NCBI GenBank assembly: GCA_946184925.1
Contig: CAMHHL010000010.1
Span: 1 to 41,329 of the forward strand
From: an uncultured Clostridia bacterium
GTDB lineage: Bacteria > Bacillota > Clostridia > Oscillospirales > Acutalibacteraceae
DNA: 41,329 bases
Reading direction: 5' to 3'
Shown: positions 1 through 8,156 of the stretch, in pieces
How the letters are laid out: every line of letters starts with the position of its first letter
Numbering within the stretch: the first letter of the stretch is position 1
The notes under the pieces: model-generated
What the model saw: only the letters and a program-made list of their open reading frames with translations
Told to the model about the DNA's origin: nothing
Databases searched by the model: none
Position numbers and translations under genes: made by a program

Positions 1-60
1 CATAATAATTCTGTCGGGAACGAAACGTTAGTAGCTTGCAATCTGTCTGCCCGACCTTTA

Positions 61-92
61 ATTACGCATTACGCATTACGAATTACGCATTA
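61..92. repeat. Short heptamer tandem repeat (ATTACGN)
   Basis: Four and a half units of a seven-base repeat (ATTACGC, ATTACGC, ATTACGA, ATTACGC, ATTA) stand head to tail. The region lies outside any gene, left of the ispH-S1 terminator. The unit length equals that of the larger repeat at 9475-9572, although the sequence differs. Its function is unknown. Confidence 0.8.
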
Positions 93-117
93 AAAAAGCA
101 CTTCTTTCAGAAACGTA

Positions 118-173
118 GTCCCTCATCCGTCACCGCCAACAAGTTGTCGGCGACACCTTCCCCCAAGGGAAGG
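118..173. repeat. Palindromic intergenic repeat with two hairpins
   Basis: The segment contains two adjacent potential hairpins. One is a GC-rich imperfect inverted repeat at about 133-151 (CGCC...GGCG arms). The other is a perfect 7-base inverted repeat CCTTCCC/GGGAAGG at 156-162 and 167-173 with a 4-base loop. The opening CCTCATCCGTCA and the CTTCCCCCAAGGGAAG core resemble a dispersed intergenic palindrome I recall from gut Clostridia genomes. That resemblance is from memory and not verified. Positions 1-60 show nothing else I recognise. Confidence 0.55.
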
Positions 174-194
174 CTCGGTGCTTACAACTTCACG

Positions 195-224
195 AAAAAA
201 GAGCTGCCGGTTTCGGCAGCTCTT
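195..224 (-). terminator. Rho-independent terminator of the ispH-S1 operon
   Basis: An 11-base stem (199-209 with 214-224, core GAGCTGCCG/CGGCAGCTC) and 4-base loop are followed on the minus strand by six T residues (complement of 195-200). It lies a few bases past the ispH-S1 stop codon. Confidence 0.9.
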
Positions 225-236
225 AATATTTTTTGA

Positions 237-2315
237 TTATTCCTCTGTCTCTGCGGCAGCTTCCTCTGCAGGAGCCTCAACAGGAGCAGCTTCTTCAACA
301 GGAGTTTCGGTGGAAGCAACTACCTCGTCCTCTGTGGAAGCAACAACCTCTTCCTCGGGTTCGTCAGCCTTGACAGGCTCCTCAACAGGAAGGAGTGCGC
401 GGATTGAAAGGCTTACTCTCTTCTTCTCGAAGTCGATTGCGATAATCTTAGCCTTAACAGTCTGTCCGATTGAGAGAATATCCTCGGGCTTCTCGATTCT
501 CTGGTTGGCAATCTGAGAAATGTGGATAAGACCGTCAATTCCGGGGATAACGTTTGCGAACGCGCCGAAGCTTGTGAGACCTACGATTGTAGCGTCAACA
601 ACTGTGTCAACCGGGAAGTCGCGGCGGAGAATCTCCCACGGGTTAGCGTCGGGATCCTTGTAGCCGAGAGAAATCTTCTTGGTTTCCTCGTTGATTTCCT
701 TTACATATACATCAACCTTGTCGCCGATGTTGACAACCTCTGTGGGGTTCTTGATGTGTGTCCATGAAAGCTCGGAAATGTGGATCATACCGAATACGCC
801 GCCGAGGTCAACAAAAGCGCCGTAGCTTGTGATTGACTTAACAACACCTGTGTAGTGCTTGCCGACTTCGCAGTTCTCCCAGAACTCAGCTCTCTGAGCA
901 GCTCTCTGCTCACGGAGTACGGAACGGATAGAACCGACGATTCTGCGCTGTCTGCCGCGCTGTGAAGCCTCGATAAGTCTGAATTTAACTTCCTGACCTA
1001 CAAGCTCCTCAAGGCTGTCGTCACGTGAGGCTGTAGCCTGTGACGCAGGGATGAATACGCGGTTGTCGTTGTAGATAACGATGATTCCGCCCTTGACAAC
1101 GCTTGCAACCTTGCCGGTGAGAATCTCATCTGTCTCGGCGAGCTTCTGGAGCTCTTCCCAGCCCTTCTGGGCGTCTACTCTGCGCTTTGAAAGCATGATT
1201 GTGCCTTCAACGTCGTTTGTCTTCATGATAAGAAGCTCAATCTCGTCGCCGACCTTGACAACGTCCTCAGGCTTCGCTGTGGGATCATTGGAAAGCTCGT
1301 CCGCAGGAATGAATCCGGACTGTTTTCTGCCGACATCAACGATTACTTCGTTGGGAGCAATACTGATGACTACGCCCTTTACCCTCTCATTAGTATTTAG
1401 ATTTTTGAGGGATTCTTCAAGCATCTCCTCAAAAGATTCGTTTTCAACTGTTTCGCTGGATTTGATTTCATCACTCATTGTATCCAGTACCTCCTTTATT
1501 ATCCTTGCAGGCGTTGAAGCACCTGCAGTTACACCGATTGAACGCGAAATACTAACGAGATTCTTATCTAGCTCTTTAGCTGTTTCAATAAGATAGGTGT
1601 TCGGACATCTCCCTTTGCAGATATCATACAGCTTGGCTGTATTCGAACTGTGGCGGTCTCCGATCACTATCATCAAATCAGAATTTGCTGAAATTTCATC
1701 CGCTTCTTGCTGACGTTCAGATGTAGCCTTACATATTGTATCAAAAATTTTCGCGTTTGTATAGACCTTTTTTACGGTTTTTAAACATTTTTTCCATTCT
1801 TTTTGAGAAAAAGTTGTTTGAGCTACAACAAAAATAGGACTATTTTTCTCACAAGGAATTAAATCAACAGATTTCTCGAGTTCTTCATTGTTGTTAAAAG
1901 TATAACAAGAACTCGAACAGTGTCCGATGATTCCCTCAACCTCGGGGTGGTTCTTGTTTCCCGCGATAAGAACGGGTATATTCTTGGCGGAAGCCTTCCG
2001 CACAATGTTATGTATTTTCTTGACAAAGGGACAGGTCGCATCGACGCAGTCAAGCCCTTTTTCGGAGATAGAATCCATAACCGCCTGAGTCACTCCGTGA
2101 GAACGGATAACAATCGTGGTATCTTCGGGGCAGTCGTCTACACTGTCAACAGCCATACATCCCCTGCTCTCAAGCTCCGACACCATCTCCATATTGTGGA
2201 TAATCGGACCGAGCGTACAGACCTTTTCGCCCTTGTCGAGCAGGTCATTTACAATATCAACAGCGCGGTTGACGCCGAAGCAGAATCCGGCGGTCTTAGC
2301 TACGCGAATACTCAT
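237..2315 (-). CDS. ispH: IspH-ribosomal protein S1 fusion (HMBPP reductase with S1 RNA-binding domains)
   Basis: This 692-residue protein joins two proteins. The N-terminal ~285 residues are 4-hydroxy-3-methylbut-2-enyl diphosphate reductase, the last step of the MEP isoprenoid pathway. The three iron-sulfur ligand cysteines are in GFCFGV, DATCPFV and ICKATSERQ, and the substrate-site histidines in IIHNMEM and NHPEVEGIIGH are present. The rest carries four S1 repeats (e.g. GVVISIAPNEVIVDVG, GVVKSITSYGAFVDLGG, GLTSFGAFANV) and ends in an acidic Glu/Ala/Val tail. This fusion is known in Clostridia. I chose ATG 2315 because the IspH family begins MxIRVAKTAGFCFGV; an in-frame GTG lies at 2324. 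The start overlaps the plsC end by about 20 bases. It is the last gene of the operon. Confidence 0.95.
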   Translation of the reverse strand: MSIRVAKTAGFCFGVNRAVDIVNDLLDKGEKVCTLGPIIHNMEMVSELESRGCMAVDSVDDCPEDTTIVIRSHGVTQAVMDSISEKGLDCVDATCPFVKKIHNIVRKASAKNIPVLIAGNKNHPEVEGIIGHCSSSCYTFNNNEELEKSVDLIPCEKNSPIFVVAQTTFSQKEWKKCLKTVKKVYTNAKIFDTICKATSERQQEADEISANSDLMIVIGDRHSSNTAKLYDICKGRCPNTYLIETAKELDKNLVSISRSIGVTAGASTPARIIKEVLDTMSDEIKSSETVENESFEEMLEESLKNLNTNERVKGVVISIAPNEVIVDVGRKQSGFIPADELSNDPTAKPEDVVKVGDEIELLIMKTNDVEGTIMLSKRRVDAQKGWEELQKLAETDEILTGKVASVVKGGIIVIYNDNRVFIPASQATASRDDSLEELVGQEVKFRLIEASQRGRQRRIVGSIRSVLREQRAAQRAEFWENCEVGKHYTGVVKSITSYGAFVDLGGVFGMIHISELSWTHIKNPTEVVNIGDKVDVYVKEINEETKKISLGYKDPDANPWEILRRDFPVDTVVDATIVGLTSFGAFANVIPGIDGLIHISQIANQRIEKPEDILSIGQTVKAKIIAIDFEKKRVSLSIRALLPVEEPVKADEPEEEVVASTEDEVVASTETPVEEAAPVEAPAEEAAAETEE

Positions 2316-2922
2316 TGAGGTCACTTTCTCTCATTTCTTTGATTTTACCCATCACAATATTACTAGCGTTCCTGAGAGCGCGGCGGTCGATGCTGTCGAG
2401 ACCGAGCTGTTCAGTTGTAATCGGTTCCGAAAAATGAATAATTCTTTTGGAGAATAAATGCTTACTGACCTTTGTGATACAGCAGGGCACAACCGGGGCG
2501 CCTGTCTGCTGGGCAATAACAGCAAAGCCGCTGCGCGGTCGCATGAGCTCGCCCGTCTTGCTTCTTCCTCCCTCGAGGAAGATTGTCATCAGGTTGCCCT
2601 CGTTGATGATGTCCTCGCCGTTTTTAATCGCCTTGCCGTCGCCTGCTCCGCGCTTTACAGGAAAGGCTCCGAGCTTGCGGATAAGAGCCGCAAAGAACTT
2701 GTTCTCAAAAAGCTCGTCCTTCGCCATAAAGTTGAGGCGACGCTTCTGACAGAGACCGAGAAGCACGGGGTCGGAAAGCGAAAGGTGGTTCGAGGCTATG
2801 ATATAGCCCTTGCCGTCGTTCGGAATATTGTTTTTATTGATTACCTTATAGCGGTAAATCAGCTTAAAAATCGGAGTACATATAACGCGGCCTACCGCGT
2901 AAAGAGCTTTTGACTGTGCCAT
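2296..2922 (-). CDS. plsC: 1-acyl-sn-glycerol-3-phosphate acyltransferase (PlsC family)
   Basis: This 208-residue membrane-associated acyltransferase probably makes phosphatidic acid from lysophosphatidic acid. The catalytic HX4D motif appears as SNHLSLSDP (about residues 45-53). The acyl-acceptor block is FLEGGRSKTGELMRPRSG, where the family usually has FPEGTRS. Hydrophobic stretches at the N-terminus fit membrane association. Its ATG shares one base with the cmk stop (TGATG), so translation is probably coupled. The 3' end overlaps ispH. Cmk-PlsC-IspH/S1 adjacency recurs in Firmicutes. The family is clear; exact acyl-donor preference is not visible. Confidence 0.93.
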   Translation of the reverse strand: MAQSKALYAVGRVICTPIFKLIYRYKVINKNNIPNDGKGYIIASNHLSLSDPVLLGLCQKRRLNFMAKDELFENKFFAALIRKLGAFPVKRGAGDGKAIKNGEDIINEGNLMTIFLEGGRSKTGELMRPRSGFAVIAQQTGAPVVPCCITKVSKHLFSKRIIHFSEPITTEQLGLDSIDRRALRNASNIVMGKIKEMRESDLNEYSRS

Positions 2923-3590
2923 CAGCTTCTCTCCTTAATGATATTTACTATGAGCTCGATGCTCTGCTCGAGATTAATCTCGGTTGTGTCGGCGAGCACT
3001 GCGTCGTCCGCCTGCTTGAGCGGAGCAATCTCGCGGTGCGAATCGTTGTAGTCGCGTGTTATTACGTCGCTTAATATATCCTCATATTTGACGTCCATTC
3101 CCTTCTCCACAAGCTCATCATAGCGGCGCTTTGCTCGAGCCTCGGGAGCAGCTGTGAGAAAGATTTTAATCTCGGCATTCGGCAGAACAACTGTGCCGAT
3201 ATCCCTGCCGTCCATGATTACGTTGTTGGTCTTTGCCATATCGCGCTGAAGGTCGAGGAGATATGCGCGGACGGACGGAATCGCGGAAATCTTGGAAGCC
3301 ATCATCGAAGCCTCCGGGGTTCTGATGAGCGACGAAACGTCCTCTCCGTCAAGCAGAACAACCTGCTCGCCCTTTTCGTTGAAGGTGAGCTCGACCTTGA
3401 TTTTTTCGAGAAGGCTGTCAACCGCCTTACCCTCGACAGGCTCAACGCCTGCTCTCGACGCGGCGAGACCGACTGTGCGGTAAAGAGCGCCTGTGTCGAT
3501 ATAGATAAAGCCGAGGCGTTTTGCTGCGGCTTTTGAGATTGTGCTTTTGCCTGCTCCGGCAGGTCCGTCAATTGCAATTGCTATAGACAT
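2922..3590 (-). CDS. cmk: Cytidylate kinase
   Basis: This 222-residue kinase phosphorylates CMP and dCMP with ATP. It has the P-loop DGPAGAGKST near the N-terminus, the CMP-binding IDTGALYRTVGL segment, the MDGRDIGTVVLP motif and the RRYDE lid region, all typical of Cmk. The length is normal. The start at 3590 gives MSIAIAIDGPAG and an AAAGGA ribosome binding site eight bases upstream; the upstream in-frame ATG (3599) would abut that site. It lies between an FAD oxidoreductase and plsC in one operon. Confidence 0.96.
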   Translation of the reverse strand: MSIAIAIDGPAGAGKSTISKAAAKRLGFIYIDTGALYRTVGLAASRAGVEPVEGKAVDSLLEKIKVELTFNEKGEQVVLLDGEDVSSLIRTPEASMMASKISAIPSVRAYLLDLQRDMAKTNNVIMDGRDIGTVVLPNAEIKIFLTAAPEARAKRRYDELVEKGMDVKYEDILSDVITRDYNDSHREIAPLKQADDAVLADTTEINLEQSIELIVNIIKERS

Positions 3591-3607
3591 GATATGCATC
3601 CTTTCTT

Positions 3608-4828
3608 CTATATGCAGTTCTCACCGGCAAGCTTGCCCGTTGCCCAGGCAATCGTGAGGTTAAAGCCACCGGTATAGGCGTCAACGTCGATAATCTCACC
3701 GGCAAAATAAAGTCCTTGAATAAGCTTGCTCTCCATAGTTTTGGGGTTAATCTCACTGACCTTTACGCCGCCTGAGGTGATGATAGCCTCCTCAATCGGG
3801 CGTGAGCGCGAGATTTCAACAGTAAAGTTCTTGAGCAGCTTCACGAGCGCGGTTCTGTCCTCACGTCTGAGTGAATTGCACTTTGTGTCCGAATCAATCC
3901 CCCATCTTCTGAGGACAACGGGGATGAGCTTTCTCGGAAGCAGCTTAGAGAGCGAATTTGAAACGCTTTTGTTGATATTCTCCTTCAAGTCCCTCTGAAC
4001 GCGAAGGTCAAGCTGTTCAAAATCCAGCGCAGGCTTGAGGTCGATGTGGGCGGTATAGCCGCGCGAATAGTCGCGCAGGTTACAGCTTGCTGAGAGAACG
4101 GTGGGACCTGAAATTCCGAAATGCGTAAAGAGCAGTTCGCCGAAATCGTCATAGACGGTTTTGCCGCTCTTCTCGGTTACTTTGAGAGCAATGTTCCTCA
4201 GCGACAATCCCTGCAGCTCCTTGCAGTCGCGGTCGGGACTTTCAAGCGGAATCAGCGAAGCCCTCGGCTCTGTTATAGTATGACCTAAGCTTGCGGCAAG
4301 CTTGTAGCCGTCGCCGGTTGAGCCGGTGAGCGGATAGCTCATGCCGCCGGTGCAGAGCACCGCTCTGTCGCATTTATATATTTTTCCGTCTGCCTTGACT
4401 GCGGTGACGGCGTTGTTCTCGGTTATGATTTTCCCGACGGAAGCACTGATGATTTTCGCGCCGTAGGAAGTCGCAAAATCCCGCATGGTATCGACAACGT
4501 CAACAGCCTTGTCGGAAACAGGGAAAACGCGGTTTCCCCTCTCGACCTTCGTTCTGAGACCCAGATTCTCGAAAAAGTCGATAATATCAAACGGCGGAAA
4601 ATTGTTAATAGCGCTGTAGAGGAATTTGTTGTTTTGCGGAACGTTTTCCATAAAGGTCTGAACATCGCAGGCGTTGGTGATATTGCATCTGCCCTTGCCG
4701 GTAACGAGTATCTTTCGTCCGACGCGGGGCATTTTTTCCAGAACCGTCACATCGGCTCCGTACATTGAGGCATAGCCTGCCGCCATAAGTCCTGCGGCAC
4801 CTCCGCCGATGACTATAACCTTAATCAT
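3608..4828 (-). CDS. NAD(P)/FAD-dependent oxidoreductase (BaiN/HI0933 family)
   Basis: This 406-residue flavoprotein opens with the dinucleotide-binding motif VIGGGAAGLMAAGYA, followed by VLEKMPRVGRKILVTGKGRCN, characteristic of the BaiN/HI0933 (YtfP-like) family. It ends with LYFAGEIIDVDAYTGGFN, the C-terminal FAD contact. Substrate is unknown in most members. The frame stays open for 77 codons upstream, but the FAD motif and the coupling set the start at ATG 4828: this ATG overlaps the regulator stop by eight bases (ATGATTAA). The Arg/Leu-rich upstream extension is just a shadow of the regulator frame. It lies next to cmk. Confidence 0.92.
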   Translation of the reverse strand: MIKVIVIGGGAAGLMAAGYASMYGADVTVLEKMPRVGRKILVTGKGRCNITNACDVQTFMENVPQNNKFLYSAINNFPPFDIIDFFENLGLRTKVERGNRVFPVSDKAVDVVDTMRDFATSYGAKIISASVGKIITENNAVTAVKADGKIYKCDRAVLCTGGMSYPLTGSTGDGYKLAASLGHTITEPRASLIPLESPDRDCKELQGLSLRNIALKVTEKSGKTVYDDFGELLFTHFGISGPTVLSASCNLRDYSRGYTAHIDLKPALDFEQLDLRVQRDLKENINKSVSNSLSKLLPRKLIPVVLRRWGIDSDTKCNSLRREDRTALVKLLKNFTVEISRSRPIEEAIITSGGVKVSEINPKTMESKLIQGLYFAGEIIDVDAYTGGFNLTIAWATGKLAGENCI

Positions 4829-5687
4829 TCTTGTTAATCTCGTAAACGCCCTGATGGTTCCATACAAGCTCAAGCTCGCGGAAGGTGTCGGTGACTTCGT
4901 CCTTCTTCTCAAGGACAGTGGCAACGATAAGAGCGTTGATAAGGCTAAGCGGAGCAACGAGAGAGTCAACAACGGAAGCCATATCACTGCGCGCGATGAG
5001 AACCTCGTCGGCAGCCGAAACAAGCGGAGAAACCATCGAGTCGGTAATCGCGATAACATTCGCTCCCCTATCCCTCGCCAGCGTCATTGAGTCGACAGCC
5101 ATTGTGCTGTAACGCGGAAAGCTGATTCCAATCATGACGTCTTCCTTGCCGATGCGGAAAAGCTGCTCGTAGGTATGGGTTTTGGAGGTATCGGTAATAA
5201 CGCGGACGTTGTCAAAGATAAGCCCGAAGTAGTAGCCGAGAAACTGAGCGAGCGAGGCGGTTGAACGCACGCCGAAAATGTAAATTCTGCGCGCGTTGAC
5301 GATTGACTTCACCGCCTTGTCGAAGTCGGTGTGAGAGGTCTCCTCGAGGGTGCGGCGGATTTTGTCGATGTCCTGATTCATAATAGCGTCGAGAACGTCG
5401 TTGTCACCGATGCGGTTTGTGGTGACGTCGATACGCTGAACAGAAGTCAGCTTGTCGCGAATCATCTCCTGCATCGCCTTCTGAAGCTTGGGATAACCGG
5501 AGTAGCCGAGCTCGGTCGCGAAGCGCACGACTGTACTCTCGGAAACTCCGACGGTTTTTCCGAGCTTTGACGCGGTCATAAAAGCCGCCTGATCATAGTG
5601 TTCTTCTATAAAATTAGCAATACGCTTCTGCCCCTTGGAGAAGGTATTCATGTTCATTTCAATTCTGGTTAGTAAATGTTCTACCAT
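4821..5687 (-). CDS. MurR/RpiR-family transcriptional regulator
   Basis: This 288-residue regulator has an N-terminal RpiR helix-turn-helix (about residues 20-70, with TASKLGKTVGVSESTVVRFATELGY split over the recognition helices) and a C-terminal SIS sugar-phosphate-binding domain (RRIYIFGVRSTASLAQFL, IGISFPRYSTMAVDSMTLARDRGANVIAITDS). Such regulators usually sense phosphosugars. The start at ATG 5687 has an AGAAGGA site at good spacing; in-frame ATGs at 5696 and 5723 lack one. The gene heads the minus-strand operon and is divergent from hisHF. The shared upstream region has four related half-sites (5768-5846), which suggests autoregulation. The effector is unknown. Confidence 0.9.
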   Translation of the reverse strand: MVEHLLTRIEMNMNTFSKGQKRIANFIEEHYDQAAFMTASKLGKTVGVSESTVVRFATELGYSGYPKLQKAMQEMIRDKLTSVQRIDVTTNRIGDNDVLDAIMNQDIDKIRRTLEETSHTDFDKAVKSIVNARRIYIFGVRSTASLAQFLGYYFGLIFDNVRVITDTSKTHTYEQLFRIGKEDVMIGISFPRYSTMAVDSMTLARDRGANVIAITDSMVSPLVSAADEVLIARSDMASVVDSLVAPLSLINALIVATVLEKKDEVTDTFRELELVWNHQGVYEINKND

Positions 5688-5752
5688 TTTAATCATCCTT
5701 CTATATAAAGAATTCATCCGCATGGATAAATCACGTTAATTTCAAGGATTTC

Positions 5753-5782
5753 ATTTTACCACCAAAACTTGCAAAATACAAC
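5753..5782 (-). promoter_or_regulatory. Putative promoter of the RpiR-type regulator operon
   Basis: On the minus strand TTGTAT (complement of 5776-5781) and TAAAAT (complement of 5753-5758) are 17 bases apart. The -35 is weak (3 of 6) and the -10 good (5 of 6). The first palindrome of the operator region (5768-5793) covers the -35 and spacer. Confidence 0.45.
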
Positions 5783-5846
5783 CGTTTTGCAAGAAAAATA
5801 ATTAATTTATGCAAGATTTAGGAATAATGACGTTCAAATCTTGCAT
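5768..5846. promoter_or_regulatory. Double palindrome with four CTTGCA/TGCAAG half-sites (candidate operator)
   Basis: There are two inverted repeats: CTTGCAAAA (5768-5776) with TTTTGCAAG (5785-5793), and ATGCAAGATTT (5809-5819) with AAATCTTGCAT (5836-5846). All four arms share a TTGCA/TGCAA core. The first palindrome overlaps the regulator promoter; the last arm contains the -35 of the hisH promoter. This placement fits binding of a dimeric or tetrameric repressor. The divergent RpiR-type protein is the obvious candidate, by inference. Confidence 0.65.
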
Positions 5847-5869
5847 TATCTTGGCTAATATGTTACAAT
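5841..5869 (+). promoter_or_regulatory. hisHF promoter
   Basis: TTGCAT (5841-5846) and TACAAT (5864-5869) are separated by 17 bases, a good housekeeping sigma promoter. The hisH ribosome binding site AAAGGAG is at 5884-5890, so the leader is only about 20 bases. Confidence 0.75.
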
Positions 5870-5896
5870 TGACAAACAAACCGAAAGGAGCACAAT

Positions 5897-6526
5897 ATGA
5901 TTGCTGTTATAGATTACGGCGGCGGTAATGTGCAGAGCGTTTACAAGGCTATGCGCTTCATTGGCTGCGAATGTGAAATCACACGTGACAAGGAAAAAAT
6001 TGCGAATGCCGACGGCGCGATTCTCCCCGGTCAGGGAGCGTTCGGCGATTGCATGAACTCTCTCACGGAATACGGAATCGAACGTACCGTCAGGGATTAT
6101 ATAAAAACCGGGAAGCCTTTTCTCGGAATCTGCGTCGGGTTGCAGCTTCTGTTCGAAGCGAGTGATGAAAACGAAGGCGTTGAAGGTCTCGGTATATTCA
6201 AAGGAATAATCAAGCGAATCCCGAACGGCGACGGACTGAAAATTCCGCACATGGGCTGGAACAGCCTCGATATTAAAAAATCCGATGGACTTTTCAAAGG
6301 AATCGACAGCGGCTCATACGTATATTTTGTTCATTCGTACTACCTTGATTCTCCGGACAAAAGCATTGTCAGCGCTCAAACCGAATACGGCGTTAAGATT
6401 GATGCGGCGATAAGCAAAGAAAATGTGTTCGCGACTCAGTTCCACCCCGAAAAGAGCGGCGACGTCGGACTAAATATTCTTAGAAACTTTGTAGAGCTTT
6501 GCGGAGGTAATGAGGATGTACGCTAA
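5897..6526 (+). CDS. hisH: Imidazole glycerol phosphate synthase, glutaminase subunit
   Basis: This 209-residue class I glutamine amidotransferase supplies ammonia to HisF at the fifth step of histidine synthesis, making IGP and AICAR from PRFAR. The nucleophile cysteine is in [11 protein letters not shown] (family GxCxGxQ) and the catalytic His/Glu pair is in ATQFHPEKS. GxGN-type start [14 protein letters not shown] is also typical. It has a clear AAAGGAG site. The next gene hisF starts inside its last codons, giving 1:1 coupled synthesis of the two subunits. No other his genes are in the window, so this is a detached pair. Confidence 0.96.
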   Translation: MIAVIDYGGGNVQSVYKAMRFIGCECEITRDKEKIANADGAILPGQGAFGDCMNSLTEYGIERTVRDYIKTGKPFLGICVGLQLLFEASDENEGVEGLGIFKGIIKRIPNGDGLKIPHMGWNSLDIKKSDGLFKGIDSGSYVYFVHSYYLDSPDKSIVSAQTEYGVKIDAAISKENVFATQFHPEKSGDVGLNILRNFVELCGGNEDVR

Positions 6527-7271
6527 AAGAATAATCCCCTGCCTCGACGTGAAAAACGGCAGGGTTGTAAAAGGAATGAGCTTCGTAAACCTTGTTGACG
6601 CCGGCGACCCGGTGGAGAGCGCCAAGCAATACGACAAGCAGGGCGCGGACGAGCTTGTGTTCCTCGATATTACAGCGTCGAGCGACGCGAGGAATATCGT
6701 TGTAGATATGGTTAAAAAGGTTGCGGATTCAATATTCATTCCGTTCACTGTCGGCGGCGGGATCAGGAGCGTTGACGACTTCAACGAAATCCTCAGAGCC
6801 GGAGCCGACAAGGTCAGCGTAAACAGCGCGGCAATCAAGCGCCCGGAGCTGATTAACGAGGCTTCCGCGAAGTTCGGCAGTCAGTGCGTTGTTGTGGCGA
6901 TAGACGCAAAGCGCAAGGGCAGCAGCTGGGAGGTTTACATCAACGGCGGCAGAGTTCCGATGGGAATTGACGCGGTTGAATGGGCTCAGGAATGTGAAAG
7001 GCGCGGTGCCGGCGAAATCCTGCTTACAAGTATGGACGAGGACGGTCAGAAAAAGGGCTATGACCTCGCGCTGACAAGGGCGGTTTCAGAGAAAGTGAAC
7101 ATTCCGGTTATCGCCAGCGGCGGCGCCGGAGCGCTGGAGCACTTCTACGACGCTTTCACAGAGGGCAAGGCTGACGCGGTACTTGCGGCGTCGCTGTTCC
7201 ACTTTGGTGAGATTCCGATTCCGGAGTTAAAAAAGTATCTTGACCGAAAAAATATCCCGGTCAGATTATAA
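6516..7271 (+). CDS. hisF: Imidazole glycerol phosphate synthase, cyclase subunit
   Basis: This 251-residue (beta/alpha)8-barrel enzyme cyclises PRFAR with HisH-derived ammonia. Both catalytic aspartates are visible, in [15 protein letters not shown] and VVVAIDAKR, with phosphate-binding loops FTVGGGIRS and [12 protein letters not shown]. Start choice: GGAGGT (6503-6508) lies seven bases before ATG 6516 but only one base before the in-frame ATG 6510, so 6516 is preferred. It overlaps hisH by 11 bases. The complete catalytic residues and standard sequence argue for true histidine synthesis and not a glycan-modifying paralogue. Confidence 0.96.
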   Translation: MYAKRIIPCLDVKNGRVVKGMSFVNLVDAGDPVESAKQYDKQGADELVFLDITASSDARNIVVDMVKKVADSIFIPFTVGGGIRSVDDFNEILRAGADKVSVNSAAIKRPELINEASAKFGSQCVVVAIDAKRKGSSWEVYINGGRVPMGIDAVEWAQECERRGAGEILLTSMDEDGQKKGYDLALTRAVSEKVNIPVIASGGAGALEHFYDAFTEGKADAVLAASLFHFGEIPIPELKKYLDRKNIPVRL

Positions 7272-7276
7272 AGCCG

Positions 7277-7309
7277 CACCCGTTTCCGAAATACGGAAAC
7301 GGGTGTTTT
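7277..7309 (+). terminator. hisHF terminator
   Basis: A perfect 12-base stem (CACCCGTTTCCG, 7277-7288, with 7294-7305) and 5-base loop AAATA are followed by TTTT. It begins six bases after the hisF stop and may also serve the convergent gene ending at 7317. Confidence 0.92.
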
Positions 7310-7316
7310 AATAGCG

Positions 7317-8156
7317 CTATACGAGCTTCGCGTTAAGCTTGACATAAATGTGCTGATATTCTTTCTCCGAAGAGGAACCGTTGCCGGTTTGAGCTTTGTC
7401 GTCCGAGAGCAGTGCGGACGCCATAAATACAACATTCTGTTTCTTTACAGTGCCGTCCTTGAAGGTAATTGAAACCTCCAGCTTATTATCCGCAAGTATC
7501 GAGTTGCAATACTTCTCGAAAGCGTCGGCAGCTATTTTCGCGGAACCGAAAACGCTGTCCTTCAGCCTGTAAAAGTCAGCTATCGCACCGTCAGTATCGT
7601 CATAGCTCAGAAAAACTATGCTGTTATTTATGTTTTTGTCGCCGTCCGGCTGATGTGAATACGGAACCGTAATCCGGGAGTAAAGACTTTTCTTATACAT
7701 ATCAACGCCGGTAATTTTGTTTGTTTTTTTGCCGGAAATCAGGTTTTCGGCCAACTCATCCGTAATAAGAAAAGCGCCGCTGTCTATCGAATAGCTTATG
7801 CTCTCGATATTATCTCCTTTGATAACATTTTCAAAAGCGACTTCAAAGCCGCCTTTGATTTCGGAATCGGGTTCTACCGCACGATTATACGAGAGATTAC
7901 CGATTGGAACATATTCGCTTTCGCTCAACTCAGCCGCGTTCGCGGTGATTGTAAAAGCGTTTTCCGATGAGTTCCTGAACAATCCTATCGAAAACAGCGC
8001 ACCGGAAAAAACAAGCACGGCGCACAAAACCGCAATCGCGGGTTTGTAGATTTTTTTAGTCATTTTAAGCTCTCCTTTCTGCCTGAGCCTGAAGGTAAAA
8101 GGAGCGCTCCTTTTAAAATAGTCCGACAAAAGCATGTCTATTCTATCATCATTCAT
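7317..8156 (-). CDS. Probable membrane-anchored anti-sigma factor
   Basis: I do not recognise a named family for this 279-residue protein. It has a short basic cytoplasmic N-terminus (~35 residues), one transmembrane segment (about 37-57, IYKPAIAVLCAVLVFSGALF) and a ~220-residue outer domain rich in beta-type sequence. Position gives the clue: its ATG overlaps the stop of an ECF sigma factor by eight bases (ATGAATGA). A single-pass protein translated just after an ECF sigma is classically its anti-sigma factor; general DUF4179-like proteins have this plan. The cytoplasmic N-terminus shows no clear zinc-binding HxxxCxxC motif. The role is inferred from context. Confidence 0.7.
   Translation of the reverse strand: MNDDRIDMLLSDYFKRSAPFTFRLRQKGELKMTKKIYKPAIAVLCAVLVFSGALFSIGLFRNSSENAFTITANAAELSESEYVPIGNLSYNRAVEPDSEIKGGFEVAFENVIKGDNIESISYSIDSGAFLITDELAENLISGKKTNKITGVDMYKKSLYSRITVPYSHQPDGDKNINNSIVFLSYDDTDGAIADFYRLKDSVFGSAKIAADAFEKYCNSILADNKLEVSITFKDGTVKKQNVVFMASALLSDDKAQTGNGSSSEKEYQHIYVKLNAKLV

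Noticed and set aside
3608-5059. N-terminal extension of the FAD oxidoreductase by 77 residues
   Set aside because: The extension is Arg/Leu/Ser-rich shadow of the regulator gene. The family begins at the FAD motif, and ATG 4828 is coupled to the regulator stop.
5897-7271. hisH-hisF as a glycan-modifying amidotransferase pair
   Set aside because: Both HisF catalytic aspartates and the HisH triad are present, and no nonulosonate or lipopolysaccharide genes are near.
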